From contig OX485804.1 in assembly GCA_950295325.1 (NCBI GenBank), forward strand, positions 56,780,429 to 56,844,428: a DNA stretch of 64,000 bases. The letters are read 5' to 3'. The notes beneath the pieces were generated by a model that saw nothing but the letters and a program-made list of their open reading frames with translations, was not told the DNA's origin and ran no database searches. The position numbers and the translations under genes were made by a program. Numbering within the stretch: position 1 is the stretch's first letter; every line of letters begins with the position of its first letter. This stretch comes from Polytrichum commune. Lineage: Eukaryota; Streptophyta; Polytrichopsida; Polytrichales; Polytrichaceae. Positions 54,415 through 64,000 of this stretch are shown here, piece by piece.

Positions 54415-54993
54415 CCAATGCTTGGGAAGTTTGTGGACATAGTCAGCAGAGCCCTACATTGGGTGCCCATACCCATGCCCATGGGTTTTGGGTGGGCATG
54501 GGTGCAATATTATTGTTCATGGGTGGGCATGGGTGGGCATGGCTGCAATATTATTGTTCATGGGTGGGCATGGGTGGGCATGGGTGGGGCACAATTACAC
54601 AATCATACAAGACACATTACACAATTACACAATACACATCACACAATTTTTGAATACATGGGCGCAATTTGAATAGCATGGGTGGGCATGGGTGGGCATG
54701 GGTGCGCACATGTCATGCTATGGGTGGGCATAGGTCACTGTTGATGGGCATGGTATGGGTATGGGTGCAATTAAAAAGGAAAATGTTGGGCTCTGATAGT
54801 CAGTCAAGATCCTAGTGATTCTAAATCCAACCGGTTACATGTTGACATCTTTCAGTTTAGTTTTATTCATTTGAGGTATATTCTACTATAGATTCCTCTA
54901 AAATGATCGGTAATTCTCCTGAAATCTCCAACTTCAACTAGTTATTTCTCAAACTCAACCGATTCATTTGTAACTAACCGCCGATTCTCCCCA
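54415..54993. repeat. Dispersed repeat family Y, copy 3 (interrupted)
   Basis: Aligns with 39168-39402 on both sides of a 349-bp insertion: CCAATGCTTGGGAAGTTTGT before and TCAAGATCC...TTACATGTTGACAT after. It is the only interrupted copy of the three. Confidence 0.85.
54447..54795. mobile_element. hAT-type MITE, 349 bp, with 8-bp target duplication
   Basis: The terminal inverted repeats are CAGAGCCCTACATT and (reverse complement of the right end) CAGAGCCCAACATT, with subterminal CCCATACCCAT on both sides. The perfect direct repeat ATAGTCAG flanks it at 54439-54446 and 54796-54803. An 8-bp duplication with CAG-starting ends is the hallmark of hAT elements. The empty site exists in repeat Y copy 2. 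The interior is a GGGCATGGGT minisatellite with a ~54-bp duplication and has no transposase, so it is non-autonomous. Confidence 0.9.
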
Positions 54994-55122
54994 AGCCATG
55001 GTTTTGTCCTTACATAACATAAATGACTTTGCTTGATAAAATATTACATTCTTATTAAAGAGTTATAGCACTCCGTAACTCCGAATAATAACACGCACTA
55101 ATAATTGGGATAATGAGTGTAG

Positions 55123-56242
55123 TTCAAGTTGATGTCTAAAGATCGGAGTTATTGTTCTTTCTTTCTTCTTTCAAGGTTGCAGCAAGAGACTGGGCCATTT
55201 CTCGAGCGTACGTTGGAAGGCGACAAAAATGACCAAAATCAAAAGCTTGTGGATGTCTTTCTAGCATCTATTTTTGGGCTTCCAAAAGAGTGCATCAAGT
55301 ATGCAGCAATAATGATGCATGAGGGGCATCCCCACCCGGCCTCACCACGTAGGCCTAAGTTATAACTCCAATGCCCCGGGACGCTACTTGCAGATTTTTA
55401 GGAAAATATGTGAGTCGGAATGAAGGTTCTATTTTTTTCGTGAGAGGTAAACATAATTCGTATTTGTTCAAATAAAAAAGCATCATTTAATTGCACAACT
55501 TCTAAGCATAAATATTGAAATGATGCATGCAATATTTGAAGTTTGCTTTTGACTCATTTTTCTAATGAATATCCTTAAACACCACCAATAGCACTATGTG
55601 ATCTTGATTTTTCTTTTTACCTTCAGTTTGATAATAAGAGTACTATTAGCTACTCTTTCTAGAGGTATTTTTAAATTTTTAATTGAATTGTTGAGGTCAG
55701 ACATGGTTAATTTGACATTTATTAGTAATGAAGTTGTTGGAAAACTAAGGGCCTGAGGATACGTAATCAATCAAAGTTGAGCAAGCCACCACTTTACCAC
55801 TTCTGTTCAATATCACCAAAGATTTTATGTTTATAATCTTTTAGAATATATATATATATAGTATTTGTGGCTGGTCAACTACAACTGCAACCCAAATTAC
55901 CTTTATAGGGTAAAGTAAATGCGGTTTCGATTGGAAGTTTCCTTAGTGTTTGGGTGGAAGTGAAGAAGAACCACCTATTGTATTTCATAGTTTTGTCCGT
56001 TACCAATCAACAATGCCCATGGTGTGAGCATGATTGGTAACGAAGCACACGTGCTCCCAAAACCCCTCACAATTTCCCACCTGAATGAGTACCTGAGCTT
56101 TCTGTCTCATTGCTCAATAATTTGGGAATTGGGAGGAGTTTTGCCCCATGCGGTTCCCACGTCGATTATGACGTGGGAACAATTTTACACGGCCTCACTA
56201 TTTCAAATTGCTCATCATCACTATTTTGAACGGAAAATGAGG
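55123..56242. other. Intergenic; no supported gene
   Basis: Short frames only. A TA run lies at 55846-55861. Confidence 0.5.
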
Positions 56243-56815
56243 GATGATATTGCTTACGGTCCATCCATTATGGCAATTATGTGGTCTCATCCACTACACC
56301 GTTTATGATATTTAGTGTCACATACACCATCTACGAAGGGCCTAAACAAGATGCCGAAAGGTCTCAAAGTGTCATGTTTACTATGTTTGTCAACATAAGT
56401 AACTTTTTAAAGTGGAAAAGTAATCTAATTACGACATATAACATCATACATTGGGATACTTGAGATGATGATTTAGTTGTGTTTCAATATGCAAGGGGAA
56501 GATATTATTAAGCATACTAATGGATGATATCGCTTACGGCCCATCCGTTATGGCAATTGTGTGGTCTCACCACGAGTTTTCATCCACTACACCGTTTATG
56601 ATATTTAGTGTCACATACACCATCTGCAAAGGGCCTAAACTAGATGCCGAAAGGTTTCAAAAGTGTCACGTTTACTATGTTTGTCAACATAAGTAACTTT
56701 TTAAAGTGAAAAGTAATCAAATCATGACATTCAACATAATAGTTTGGGATACTTGAGATGATAATTTAATTATGTTTCAGTATGCAAGGGATAAATATTA
56801 TTAATTATATTAATG
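56243..56815. repeat. Tandem pair, 280-bp period
   Basis: Copies begin at 56243 and 56523 with GATGATATYGCTTACGGYCC and remain alignable to their ends (TGGGATACTTGAGATGATRA, TATGCAAGGG). An inverted, diverged fragment of the same family lies at about 62430-62565 (CATCTAGTTTAGGCCCTT). The first copy overlaps a short + frame (56024-56308) that is not kept in the second. Confidence 0.85.
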
Positions 56816-57120
56816 GCGGTGTCATGTGTGTACATAAGGGTGGACTACTCTAATTGAAGAGTTTTTTGTGAAATAAAGTGTCATACTAAAATAAATGTAG
56901 CCCTAAACCTTTGGAGCTTCCACGTGTGTCATTGCATGGGCTTCAACCATCGCTTGTCAAAGTGAGCATTGTGTATGAAAATAGCTCTTGCTTTTAAAAA
57001 AGACCTTGAGGCTTCTAGAATATTTCGGACTTTGTGATAAAAGTTGCTATAAACCCATTGGAGGCTTCATGGTTTGAGAATGATACACTTTCATACTTTC
57101 CTTCTTATATATGATGGTTC

Positions 57121-57254
57121 TAGGGTGGCTGAAACCCAAGGCCTTATTTTGGATTCAATAGGGAACTTTGAGGTTAAGCTGCTTAAGGTCGGAATAGTAC
57201 TTGGATGGGTGACCTTCCTAGCACTTGAATTTCAGTGAACCCTACCGCCTGGGT
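57121..57254 (+). pseudogene. 5S rRNA-derived sequence
   Basis: The stretch GAGGTTAAGCTGCTTAAGG, then AATAGTACTTGGATGGGTGA, then CCTTCCTAGCACTTG follows eukaryotic 5S rRNA (GAGGTTAAGCGTGCTTGGGC, AGTAGTACTAGGATGGGTGA, CCTCCTGGGAAGTCC) through the box A, intermediate element and box C regions. The 5' third is weakly preserved (GGATTC...GGGAACTTTGAGG). Substitutions in box A and in the helices, plus isolation from a 5S array, point to a retroposed copy or the head of a 5S-type SINE. The 5S comparison is from memory. Confidence 0.75.
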
Positions 57255-60200
57255 TGAGGCATCTATAACTGATAAAATAAGAGAGTTTGCATTTGTTTAG
57301 GGAGGAATAATAGTGGGGAATTGTCTTTCTTGTAAAGAGAAATAACTTCTAAGGATTTTTTTTCATGAATAAGGAAATTTCTACAAATTACGAAGTGGTT
57401 AACTTAGGTAACACATAGTCAATCTATAGGTTAACCCATAACTGCTCATCTAAATGTTAATGTTTGGCTACGACAACTGTCAAAACTCTTATGAGGATAA
57501 TCAATCACAAGCCGCCACCACATAAACCTTAACTTTGTTTGCCTACAAATTATAGATCTCTTGCATGTCGGTATTACATGGCCCTAGTCAGCGCTTACAT
57601 GGATATGGCCGACTATGGATGCCTCAACCTTATGACACACCCAATCATAGTTAGGGTATCCAGATGATTCACATAATTTTAAACCAATCATGTGGGTACC
57701 TAGAGGCTTGCCCTGGGGGAGATAAGTGCCAGTTTGCTTGTTTGCACATATCAAAGGTGTGCAGCTTCGAAAGGAGGCAATAGTCATCAGATGTCCACTT
57801 CAAGATTACATACAGACTTGGACCAACTTGAAAATGAACCAACACTATAATTCAAGCCAATGGCAACATCAGAGTTGCCTTTCTCCTCTTAATGAACCTA
57901 TCACTTCACATGGCAAACCACTTTTTCTTGTTCACTTCTCCATGCTTGGGACCTTATCAAGGAAAAAAAGAATATATTCATGAAGCCACAATACCACAAT
58001 AGAACCAACATGGGGGCACTTTTATGTCACCATATGATCCCCAACCCTTGTCCAAAGTCTTGAAAACCTTAAGTGACAAGAAACAAAAATATTGAAGGTA
58101 GATGTTTGTGAATAATTTTGTGTGAGGGATACTTAACGGTTTGATACGTGTCCACTTCGCCACAATTATGATGTAATGTGCATTTCTTTATGAATTTTGA
58201 ACATTTTCAGAACAATCTAAGGTCCAAGCCATGTTTTGATTTTATAGATCTTTCATTAGAGATAATCTAGCAAATTTTGAATATAAAACCTCTTTTTACC
58301 AAAAGATGGTGCGTTGCCATGTCTCCGTTCAACATGCAAAAGTGACTATTAGTTGCATATAAAATTTTGCACATTTGTAATATAGATAGATAAATAGATA
58401 ATTTGTATGTGTGTGAGAGAGATTATAGAGATGTGCATGCAGATTTTACTTACAAATGATTACATATGTTGTCTATTACGACAAAAATGTTTATATATAA
58501 AAAAGAGCTTCTCTTGGACAACATAGTCCTTAGAGGGTCAGAGGTTGTGTTTCTTGAATGATAAAATGCAAAAAATTACTTTTATATTCAATTTTGAAAA
58601 CACCAAAATGCAATGAATATCAGTAAATGAAAAACACCTCTCTTTTGCATCAGGGGGATTGAACATGTTGAATTCATAATCAATACATTAAAATTTATTA
58701 ATCTTCAAAAGATGCAAAGTCTTGATAAGACATAAAGCGTAGATCTTGTATATGCTTCACAAAGACATGTGACACCTTCACTCCAAGGACCGCACCAAGG
58801 GATCATGTGATATACTATCATGGGATTGAAAATTTCCAATTTCCCCAAAAACAAAACACTAATCCACCAAACCCTTGCAAGATTGAACATCACCGGCACG
58901 TACATCATCGTTTAGAACAAAGAACATCGAAATTACATGCAATGATGAATAGTACAAGGGAGATCATTGCTTTGATCACAAGAGGTTGAGTGTTACTTGG
59001 GGTGTTGAATACTTCAAGACCATCAAATATGATCGCAACAACCAACAATGTGGATCATGTTCCTTTAATAATCTCAATATTCTATGCACTTGTGAGTTTT
59101 GGCATCAACGAATCACGTTTTAGAGCTTATTTTCACATGTCAAACCTACATGAGAAATCATTTCACATGGAATTTAAATCTCCCCACTGAAAGGATACAT
59201 ATGGCACCCATGTTACGGATCCGATACAAACCTAATGTCCCACAAATTTGTGGTTGAGCTACAAGGAATTCTCATTGTTCTCACCTCCAAATTACATTGG
59301 TTCCACAAATCCTTGGGCCTTCGATTGTTTTGAGAAACAAAGATTGGAGTGCAGATTACTAACTTACTTTCTTATCTGTTGTGACCATTACGAAAGTCCA
59401 TGTATCACACTCTCCAAGAAAAACACATTTCAGCATCAATGTGCAAAACTTACTGAGATCCGTCCACCTTATTTTGTCGCTCTTTAAAATCGGACACCTA
59501 CCGTTACTTGAGTGGTGTATGGCAAGGCTTGCACTTGAGAATGGACACCAAAAAAGGATATTTAGTGATGAGCATTGAGATTCAATAGAGTGCTCAAAAT
59601 ATATCAAACACTACTCTAGATTCAATAGTGAATGCAATTGGGAGGATCTACATGATCATTCAAAGAACAAGACGTTGAAATTCTATAACTTTTGCATCTC
59701 TACTCTAATATGAAAGGTGAAATGACAATCTTTGTGATTTTGCAATTGCCAATTGAAAGAATCAACTCCCAAACCCCATCGAACTGCCAAAAACGTCTAT
59801 GAAGTTGGAATTGCGCACAATATGTCTACATACCTTACCTACCAAACATGTTGGTGGAGAGAGGAAATCATCGCATATGAGCGTACTACTTATCCATCCA
59901 ACATAAAAACTTGACCCCTTACCACTTTGTGGTCCATTCATCTCAAATGACTTGGACTAGACTAAAACTAGGTCTTCAAACCTAATTTTGGCATCAAATG
60001 AACTCCACAAAGTAACCTTTGGGCTACACATTATTTTAGGACTTTCATGTTGGATGAATAAGAGGTAAGGACTTTCATGTATGATGTATAAGAGGTTAGC
60101 TCTCTCTCTCTCTCTCTCTCTCAAATCCTGTTTTCTTGATCTTCTTGAATTTCCTGGTCTCAATCACGGGCTGCCCGGAAAATATGCAGGCAGAAAGTGA

Positions 60201-62205
60201 TATTTATACACGATCCAGAGTGCGGCAAAGCACCAGTTTAAGCCTCACTCTGTAGCAGTCACTCTGTAGCAGTCACTCTGTATCCGAAGTCACAGCTACT
60301 GATCTCTGCATACACCTACTCTGCAGGATAGCTATACAGAACACTACAGTAGTGTTATCCTTCACCTGTAGATCTGTAACCAAGTTCCGTGCACAGAGAC
60401 TGCTGAGCTCACAGAATTTACTGCAGTAACATCTGATTACCACAGTACTAACCTCAAGATGGACAAGACAGGCAATGCTTCTGCTTCTGACGAGTTCAAG
60501 GTGGCAAGATGATCTTGAATTCTAAAAAACTTACATAGCACATACAATATGAGAGTAACACAAATTGTGCTTATGACATTTTACTTTCTAAGTACTATAT
60601 GTATGATTTTGAGAATTGTAAAGTTGGTGTAAATCCTCCTACATCTAAGGAAGGAGTTGAAACTTGTTGACATTGATAACAAGTAAGAAGGTCCGTTTAC
60701 ACCTGTTGTACGCTCTACTAACTTTTCTTGTAATTGTGGGGAGCATGGGCACAGGTGAGGACCTCTTCTACAAGCGGTATACGCCTTCCGAAGATCCGGT
60801 CACTCATCTCAATTTCTAAAAGATTTCATGCTCTTGAAATTGATTTGGAGTACTTCTTGTTTTTACACCATACTTTCTTTAAATACTACATTCTCTAGTA
60901 GTTCCTCAACTTATGCTCTATATGAAGCAATTGAGGAATACAATAAAGATATCAAGAATACGATTATGAGTTCTATCACACCATTGTATATGGTAAACTA
61001 AATAAAATCAGTAATTCTTGATTTCCTATACAAAATAAAGAAACGGAGTTAAGAGAACTCTGTGACCGGTCATACATATTATACTCAGATATACTCTCTT
61101 GAAGCTACATGGTTCTGACTGGCTTAAAATGTGCACCCTGAAAGGATTTGGTATCAAGATTCTGGTGCAAGTGGAAAAATACTTATATGTTGGTATGCTG
61201 TCTGTTAGTTTATGTTCATTGATGACCAGATGGTGAGATGGGCAGGTCGGATTACTTAATATGTATTAAGTTCACATTACTGACCACAGTGGACTGAAGT
61301 GGCTGAAATCAAATTGATTCCCTAGTAATCAAGATATATATCTATATATCTACTTACCTGCCATATATTAAGAAATGAGTAATTCGGCTCCTCATTAAGT
61401 GCTGACCAAACTATATGCTGAGTAATTTAGACCACTGTTTATGTACAGATGTCTACACTATTTATATGGAGTTTGCAATAATAGTTGGAATCGTACTGAT
61501 TCTCGACTAACCAGTGCTCTCTGAAAATATTTGGGAACTATGAGAAATTTATACATTGATATGTATACATATATATCTCCATACTTGAAATATGATGGGG
61601 AGTATTAACCTATGAGGGTATTCAACTTCCTATTCGGAGTATATATACAACCATTTCACAGGATGGGGTGACTACTTCAGTAAACAACAAACAAAGGACT
61701 TCTCTATTGGTTATGAGTTAACTAGATCAGTTGAAATTATATCAATTCAGTCTTTATAACATTATGTATTCTTATGTATAGTCTACATAATACCAAAAAG
61801 GTGAAACTCTTCTGACAAGCCTCTTTTGGGGAAGGATGAGATATGAAGAATGAGTAATATACTTGATTACCGGGACCCTAACAAGGGATGTATGTTGTCA
61901 TTACATAACTTAACCTTACCTGTATAGTGATGACATATCCTAACAGGATAAGACAATAATCAAGACAAGATTAGTCAGCTCTCTCTTGTTTATGGTATTT
62001 CATGTCACATGCATAATAGTGTCACTTACCATGTTTTGAGACGTATGCTAGGTTACAGTAATGATCAACTTTATCATTAGAGTCACCTCATGACACTTGG
62101 TATTCAAGTGCACTTACTAATATATTGGCATGAGGATGTTCAATAGTGTTATGAGGTGTACGCCTATGTATACTAAAACGCAAAACTAAACTATATATTG
62201 TAATT
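57255..62205. other. Intergenic; no supported gene
   Basis: AT-rich with short frames. A TC microsatellite lies at 60100-60122, three copies of TCACTCTGTAGCAG-type sequence near 60247-60280, and the small palindrome ACACTACAGTAGTGT near 60342. No tRNA or coding exon could be supported. Confidence 0.5.
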
Positions 62206-62390
62206 AGTGTCACTTACTATTTGGGATTACGCAATGCTATATCTATTTACTGCATATCTCATATTTTCCCAACAAATGTCAAATTGGTTGTATGGATATC
62301 AATTGAACATAAACAACTTTACTTGATAAAGAGAACCCATCACTAGTGAAAAGATAGAGCATTGCGTAACTCCAAATAGTAAATGACACT
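62206..62390. mobile_element. Foldback element X2 with ~38-bp arms
   Basis: Left arm 62206-62244 (AGTGTCACTTACTATTTGGG...) and right arm 62350-62390 are inverted copies with about five differences. Shared words with X1 (GTTACGCARTG; ACTTTRCTTGATAAA) make it a short relative of that element. No coding capacity. Confidence 0.7.
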
Positions 62391-62769
62391 ACATATCAAA
62401 GTTGGTGTATCATCTCATGCATCCCAATGTGCTATGCTAAATCTCATAATGATATTAATTTTTCACTTTAAAATTTTACTTATGTTGGCGAATAGTATCA
62501 CATTCGGCAATTAGCAGGCATCACACTTTGAGACATCTAGTTTAGGCCCTTCGCAAACATATGTACTCATTAGCTGCATGAATACCACCAATTTGTCCCT
62601 ACCCAATTTCTTGGTGAGATCCAGTATAGTTGACTTTGGCATATATATACTAGTACAGACTCCCTCTTCTTGCATTGACCTACCTGCGATTCTGACAATC
62701 TCGTATACTGGAATTTCACCAACCGTGGCTGGCTACTTCCAGGGGCTTTCAAACAAATTACGAGACCAC

Positions 62770-63240
62770 TCACTTTGTTGGAGTTGAGTTCTTCCATAGC
62801 TGTTTGAGAGCACGAGAATCTTTGTTTACAACCATGCATGAAACCGAACAACACAGGAGGCGCGTGGCAGGCATCGGAAACCTACAATCAGCCACAGGTC
62901 GTCTCGACTTTAAAGCCCTCTGAACTGACGGTGGCCAAAGTGCCGGCCCCTCGCACAACAATCTCGCAGGGGGAGAGACTTGTCTTTTTGCAATAAACAC
63001 GCACACAAAGTCTTCCAACTTTGACCCTTGCACTACTTTGACAGTGAACCCGCAAAAGCAGTCACAAAAGGACACGCGTGCAAGGCCCATGTTGAAATGT
63101 CCATGATTGTTCAGGTCCAAATCACACAGAGTGGGTACACTGTGGAAAAGGTCATATCCTGGGTGAATTAAGATGCAGCCGTCCACCCAACAGAGGCTCC
63201 TCAATGCATCTCTATGGTAAAGAGCAGAATAGGGATTCAT
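62770..63240 (-). CDS. Hypothetical 156-codon frame, possible exon
   Basis: The minus-strand frame includes DLDLNNHGHFNMGLARVSFC and ends next to CAAA|GTGAGT, a good donor-like site, at about 62775. The sequence beyond it reads on protein-like in another frame (ELNSNKVSGLVICLKAPGSS, to about 62700). It is cysteine-rich with no recognised domain. It may be a real first exon or a chance frame in a slightly GC-richer patch (62850-63230). Confidence 0.25.
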   Translation of the reverse strand: MNPYSALYHRDALRSLCWVDGCILIHPGYDLFHSVPTLCDLDLNNHGHFNMGLARVSFCDCFCGFTVKVVQGSKLEDFVCVFIAKRQVSPPARLLCEGPALWPPSVQRALKSRRPVADCRFPMPATRLLCCSVSCMVVNKDSRALKQLWKNSTPTK

Positions 63241-64000
63241 TCACCACAATATAGCCAAAATTTGCAAATCTGTAGAAAAACATTTGTAAAAAGGGAAAAG
63301 AAAAAACTTTTACAACAAGGACTCCTTTCTCAACATGACAGACGGTAAGTTATTAACAAGATAAGCAGTGAAAGTAGATGCAGATAGATTCAATAACCCA
63401 AGAAGTCAGCTTCCACTTGCAACTGTGCTAGCACGTACTGAAGAAGGCCTGCCCAATACCAACACCGCGTACCATTGCCACACATTTGGAGGTTAATAGT
63501 GTAGGTTTTGGGTAGGGCTTGACCTTTGAGCATGCAAGGATCCTCAAGTAAGAAGAACCCAATAAGCAACTGACAAGAAAAAGAAGTGACAAGCTACCTA
63601 ACAAACATATCCAAAGCAGATGGCAAGAATATGAAGAATTTGTAGAAGAACACAACTCGAAGAGAATTGAAGTGTACAAAGGACAAGCCATTTTATGGGT
63701 TGATATGATCGTGTAACGATCCGTGCACATATATGCCTACAAGAGACAAGATTCAAACCTCTGGCCTCCATGCCATGTAGTCCTACCTGCCTTCTTCAAA
63801 ATGTATATACGGTCTACAAAACTCTACGTTTGTGTCCCTATATCCAATTAGGAACCAACATTATTTGCCGACATGGCAAATAGTAGCAAATAGTGTTGAC
63901 CTCCACAACCTAACACCTCAATTGCGATACTGAACTACTACTTCTACTGCTGCTGCTGCTACCTCCAGTTGTTAGTCCACGGGCCACGGCTTCGTCCTCC
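63241..64000. other. No supported gene
   Basis: Short frames only. A short CTG-type repeat (CTACTGCTGCTGCTGCTAC) lies near 63942-63960 at the right edge. Confidence 0.5.

Larger units (their letters stand above)
54304..55122. mobile_element. Foldback element X1 carrying nested insertions
   Basis: The ends are inverted copies: CTACACTGATTATCCCAATT on the left, and CTACACTCATTATCCCAATT as the reverse complement of the right. Similarity continues through TATT-GGAGTTACG-AGTG. The same inner terminal word (GGAGTTACGCARTG) and subterminal ACTTTRCTTGATAAA occur in X2 at 62206-62390. X1 contains repeat Y copy 3, which in turn contains a hAT-type MITE. No target duplication was seen. Confidence 0.65.

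Noticed and set aside
54406..54676. Three overlapping frames rich in Gly, His, Trp and Met
   Set aside because: Produced by the GGGCATGGGT minisatellite inside the hAT-type element.
61140..61200. IWYQDSGASGK on the + strand, like a Ty1/copia aspartic protease site
   Set aside because: A single short motif with stops nearby and no gag, integrase or reverse-transcriptase remnants around it.
1..64000. CRISPR array, bacterial operon, prophage or organellar insert
   Set aside because: No direct repeats with unique spacers, no ribosome-binding-site-led operons, no recognisable chloroplast or mitochondrial genes.

Overview
The window is nuclear DNA of a land plant. It has AT-rich intergenic sequence, plant-type telo-boxes (AAACCCTAA), many small inverted-repeat transposable elements, GT-AG introns, a plant-style homologous box C/D snoRNA cluster, and a local cluster of divergent F-box/kelch-type proteins of the kind expanded in bryophytes and other early-diverging land plants. 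A bryophyte, lycophyte or fern is my best guess. The sequence does not name the organism.

Layout. 0-5 kb: exon-like blocks on the + strand with good splice consensus, from one or more genes I do not recognise. 5-8 kb: tandem and dispersed repeats and a small foldback element. 8.35-9.53 kb: eight copies of one box C/D snoRNA, read on the - strand. Five have intact C and D boxes. The D-box guide pairs with the 18S rRNA segment AAGUUUGAGGCAAUAA and would direct methylation at the site called Um1442 in human numbering (U61/SNORD61-type). The copies alternate between two subtypes, and a telo-box tract lies on their upstream side. 11-13.6 kb: a broken pogo/Tigger-like transposase tail, a 421-bp foldback element and a compact near-perfect hairpin.

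16.3-28.5 kb is the only clear protein-coding block. It holds four divergent paralogues (two on +, then two on -) with F-box-like N-termini and kelch-like beta-propeller repeats. Three are intronless. The fourth (26056-28504, minus) can be spliced in silico from three exons into a 561-residue protein with an N-myristoylation-type start. Proline-rich tracts are inserted at different places in three of them. By family knowledge these would be substrate receptors of SCF-type ubiquitin ligases, but the F-box is degenerate and this role is inferred.

28.5-64 kb is mostly repeat-derived. It contains a Tourist-like element with TAA target duplications, several foldbacks, tandem and dispersed repeat families, a 286-bp tandem array, a small GC-rich two-pass membrane protein gene (49043-49309), a 349-bp hAT-type MITE with a perfect 8-bp target duplication nested inside older repeats, and a 5S rRNA-derived sequence. 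Most other open reading frames are short and look accidental.
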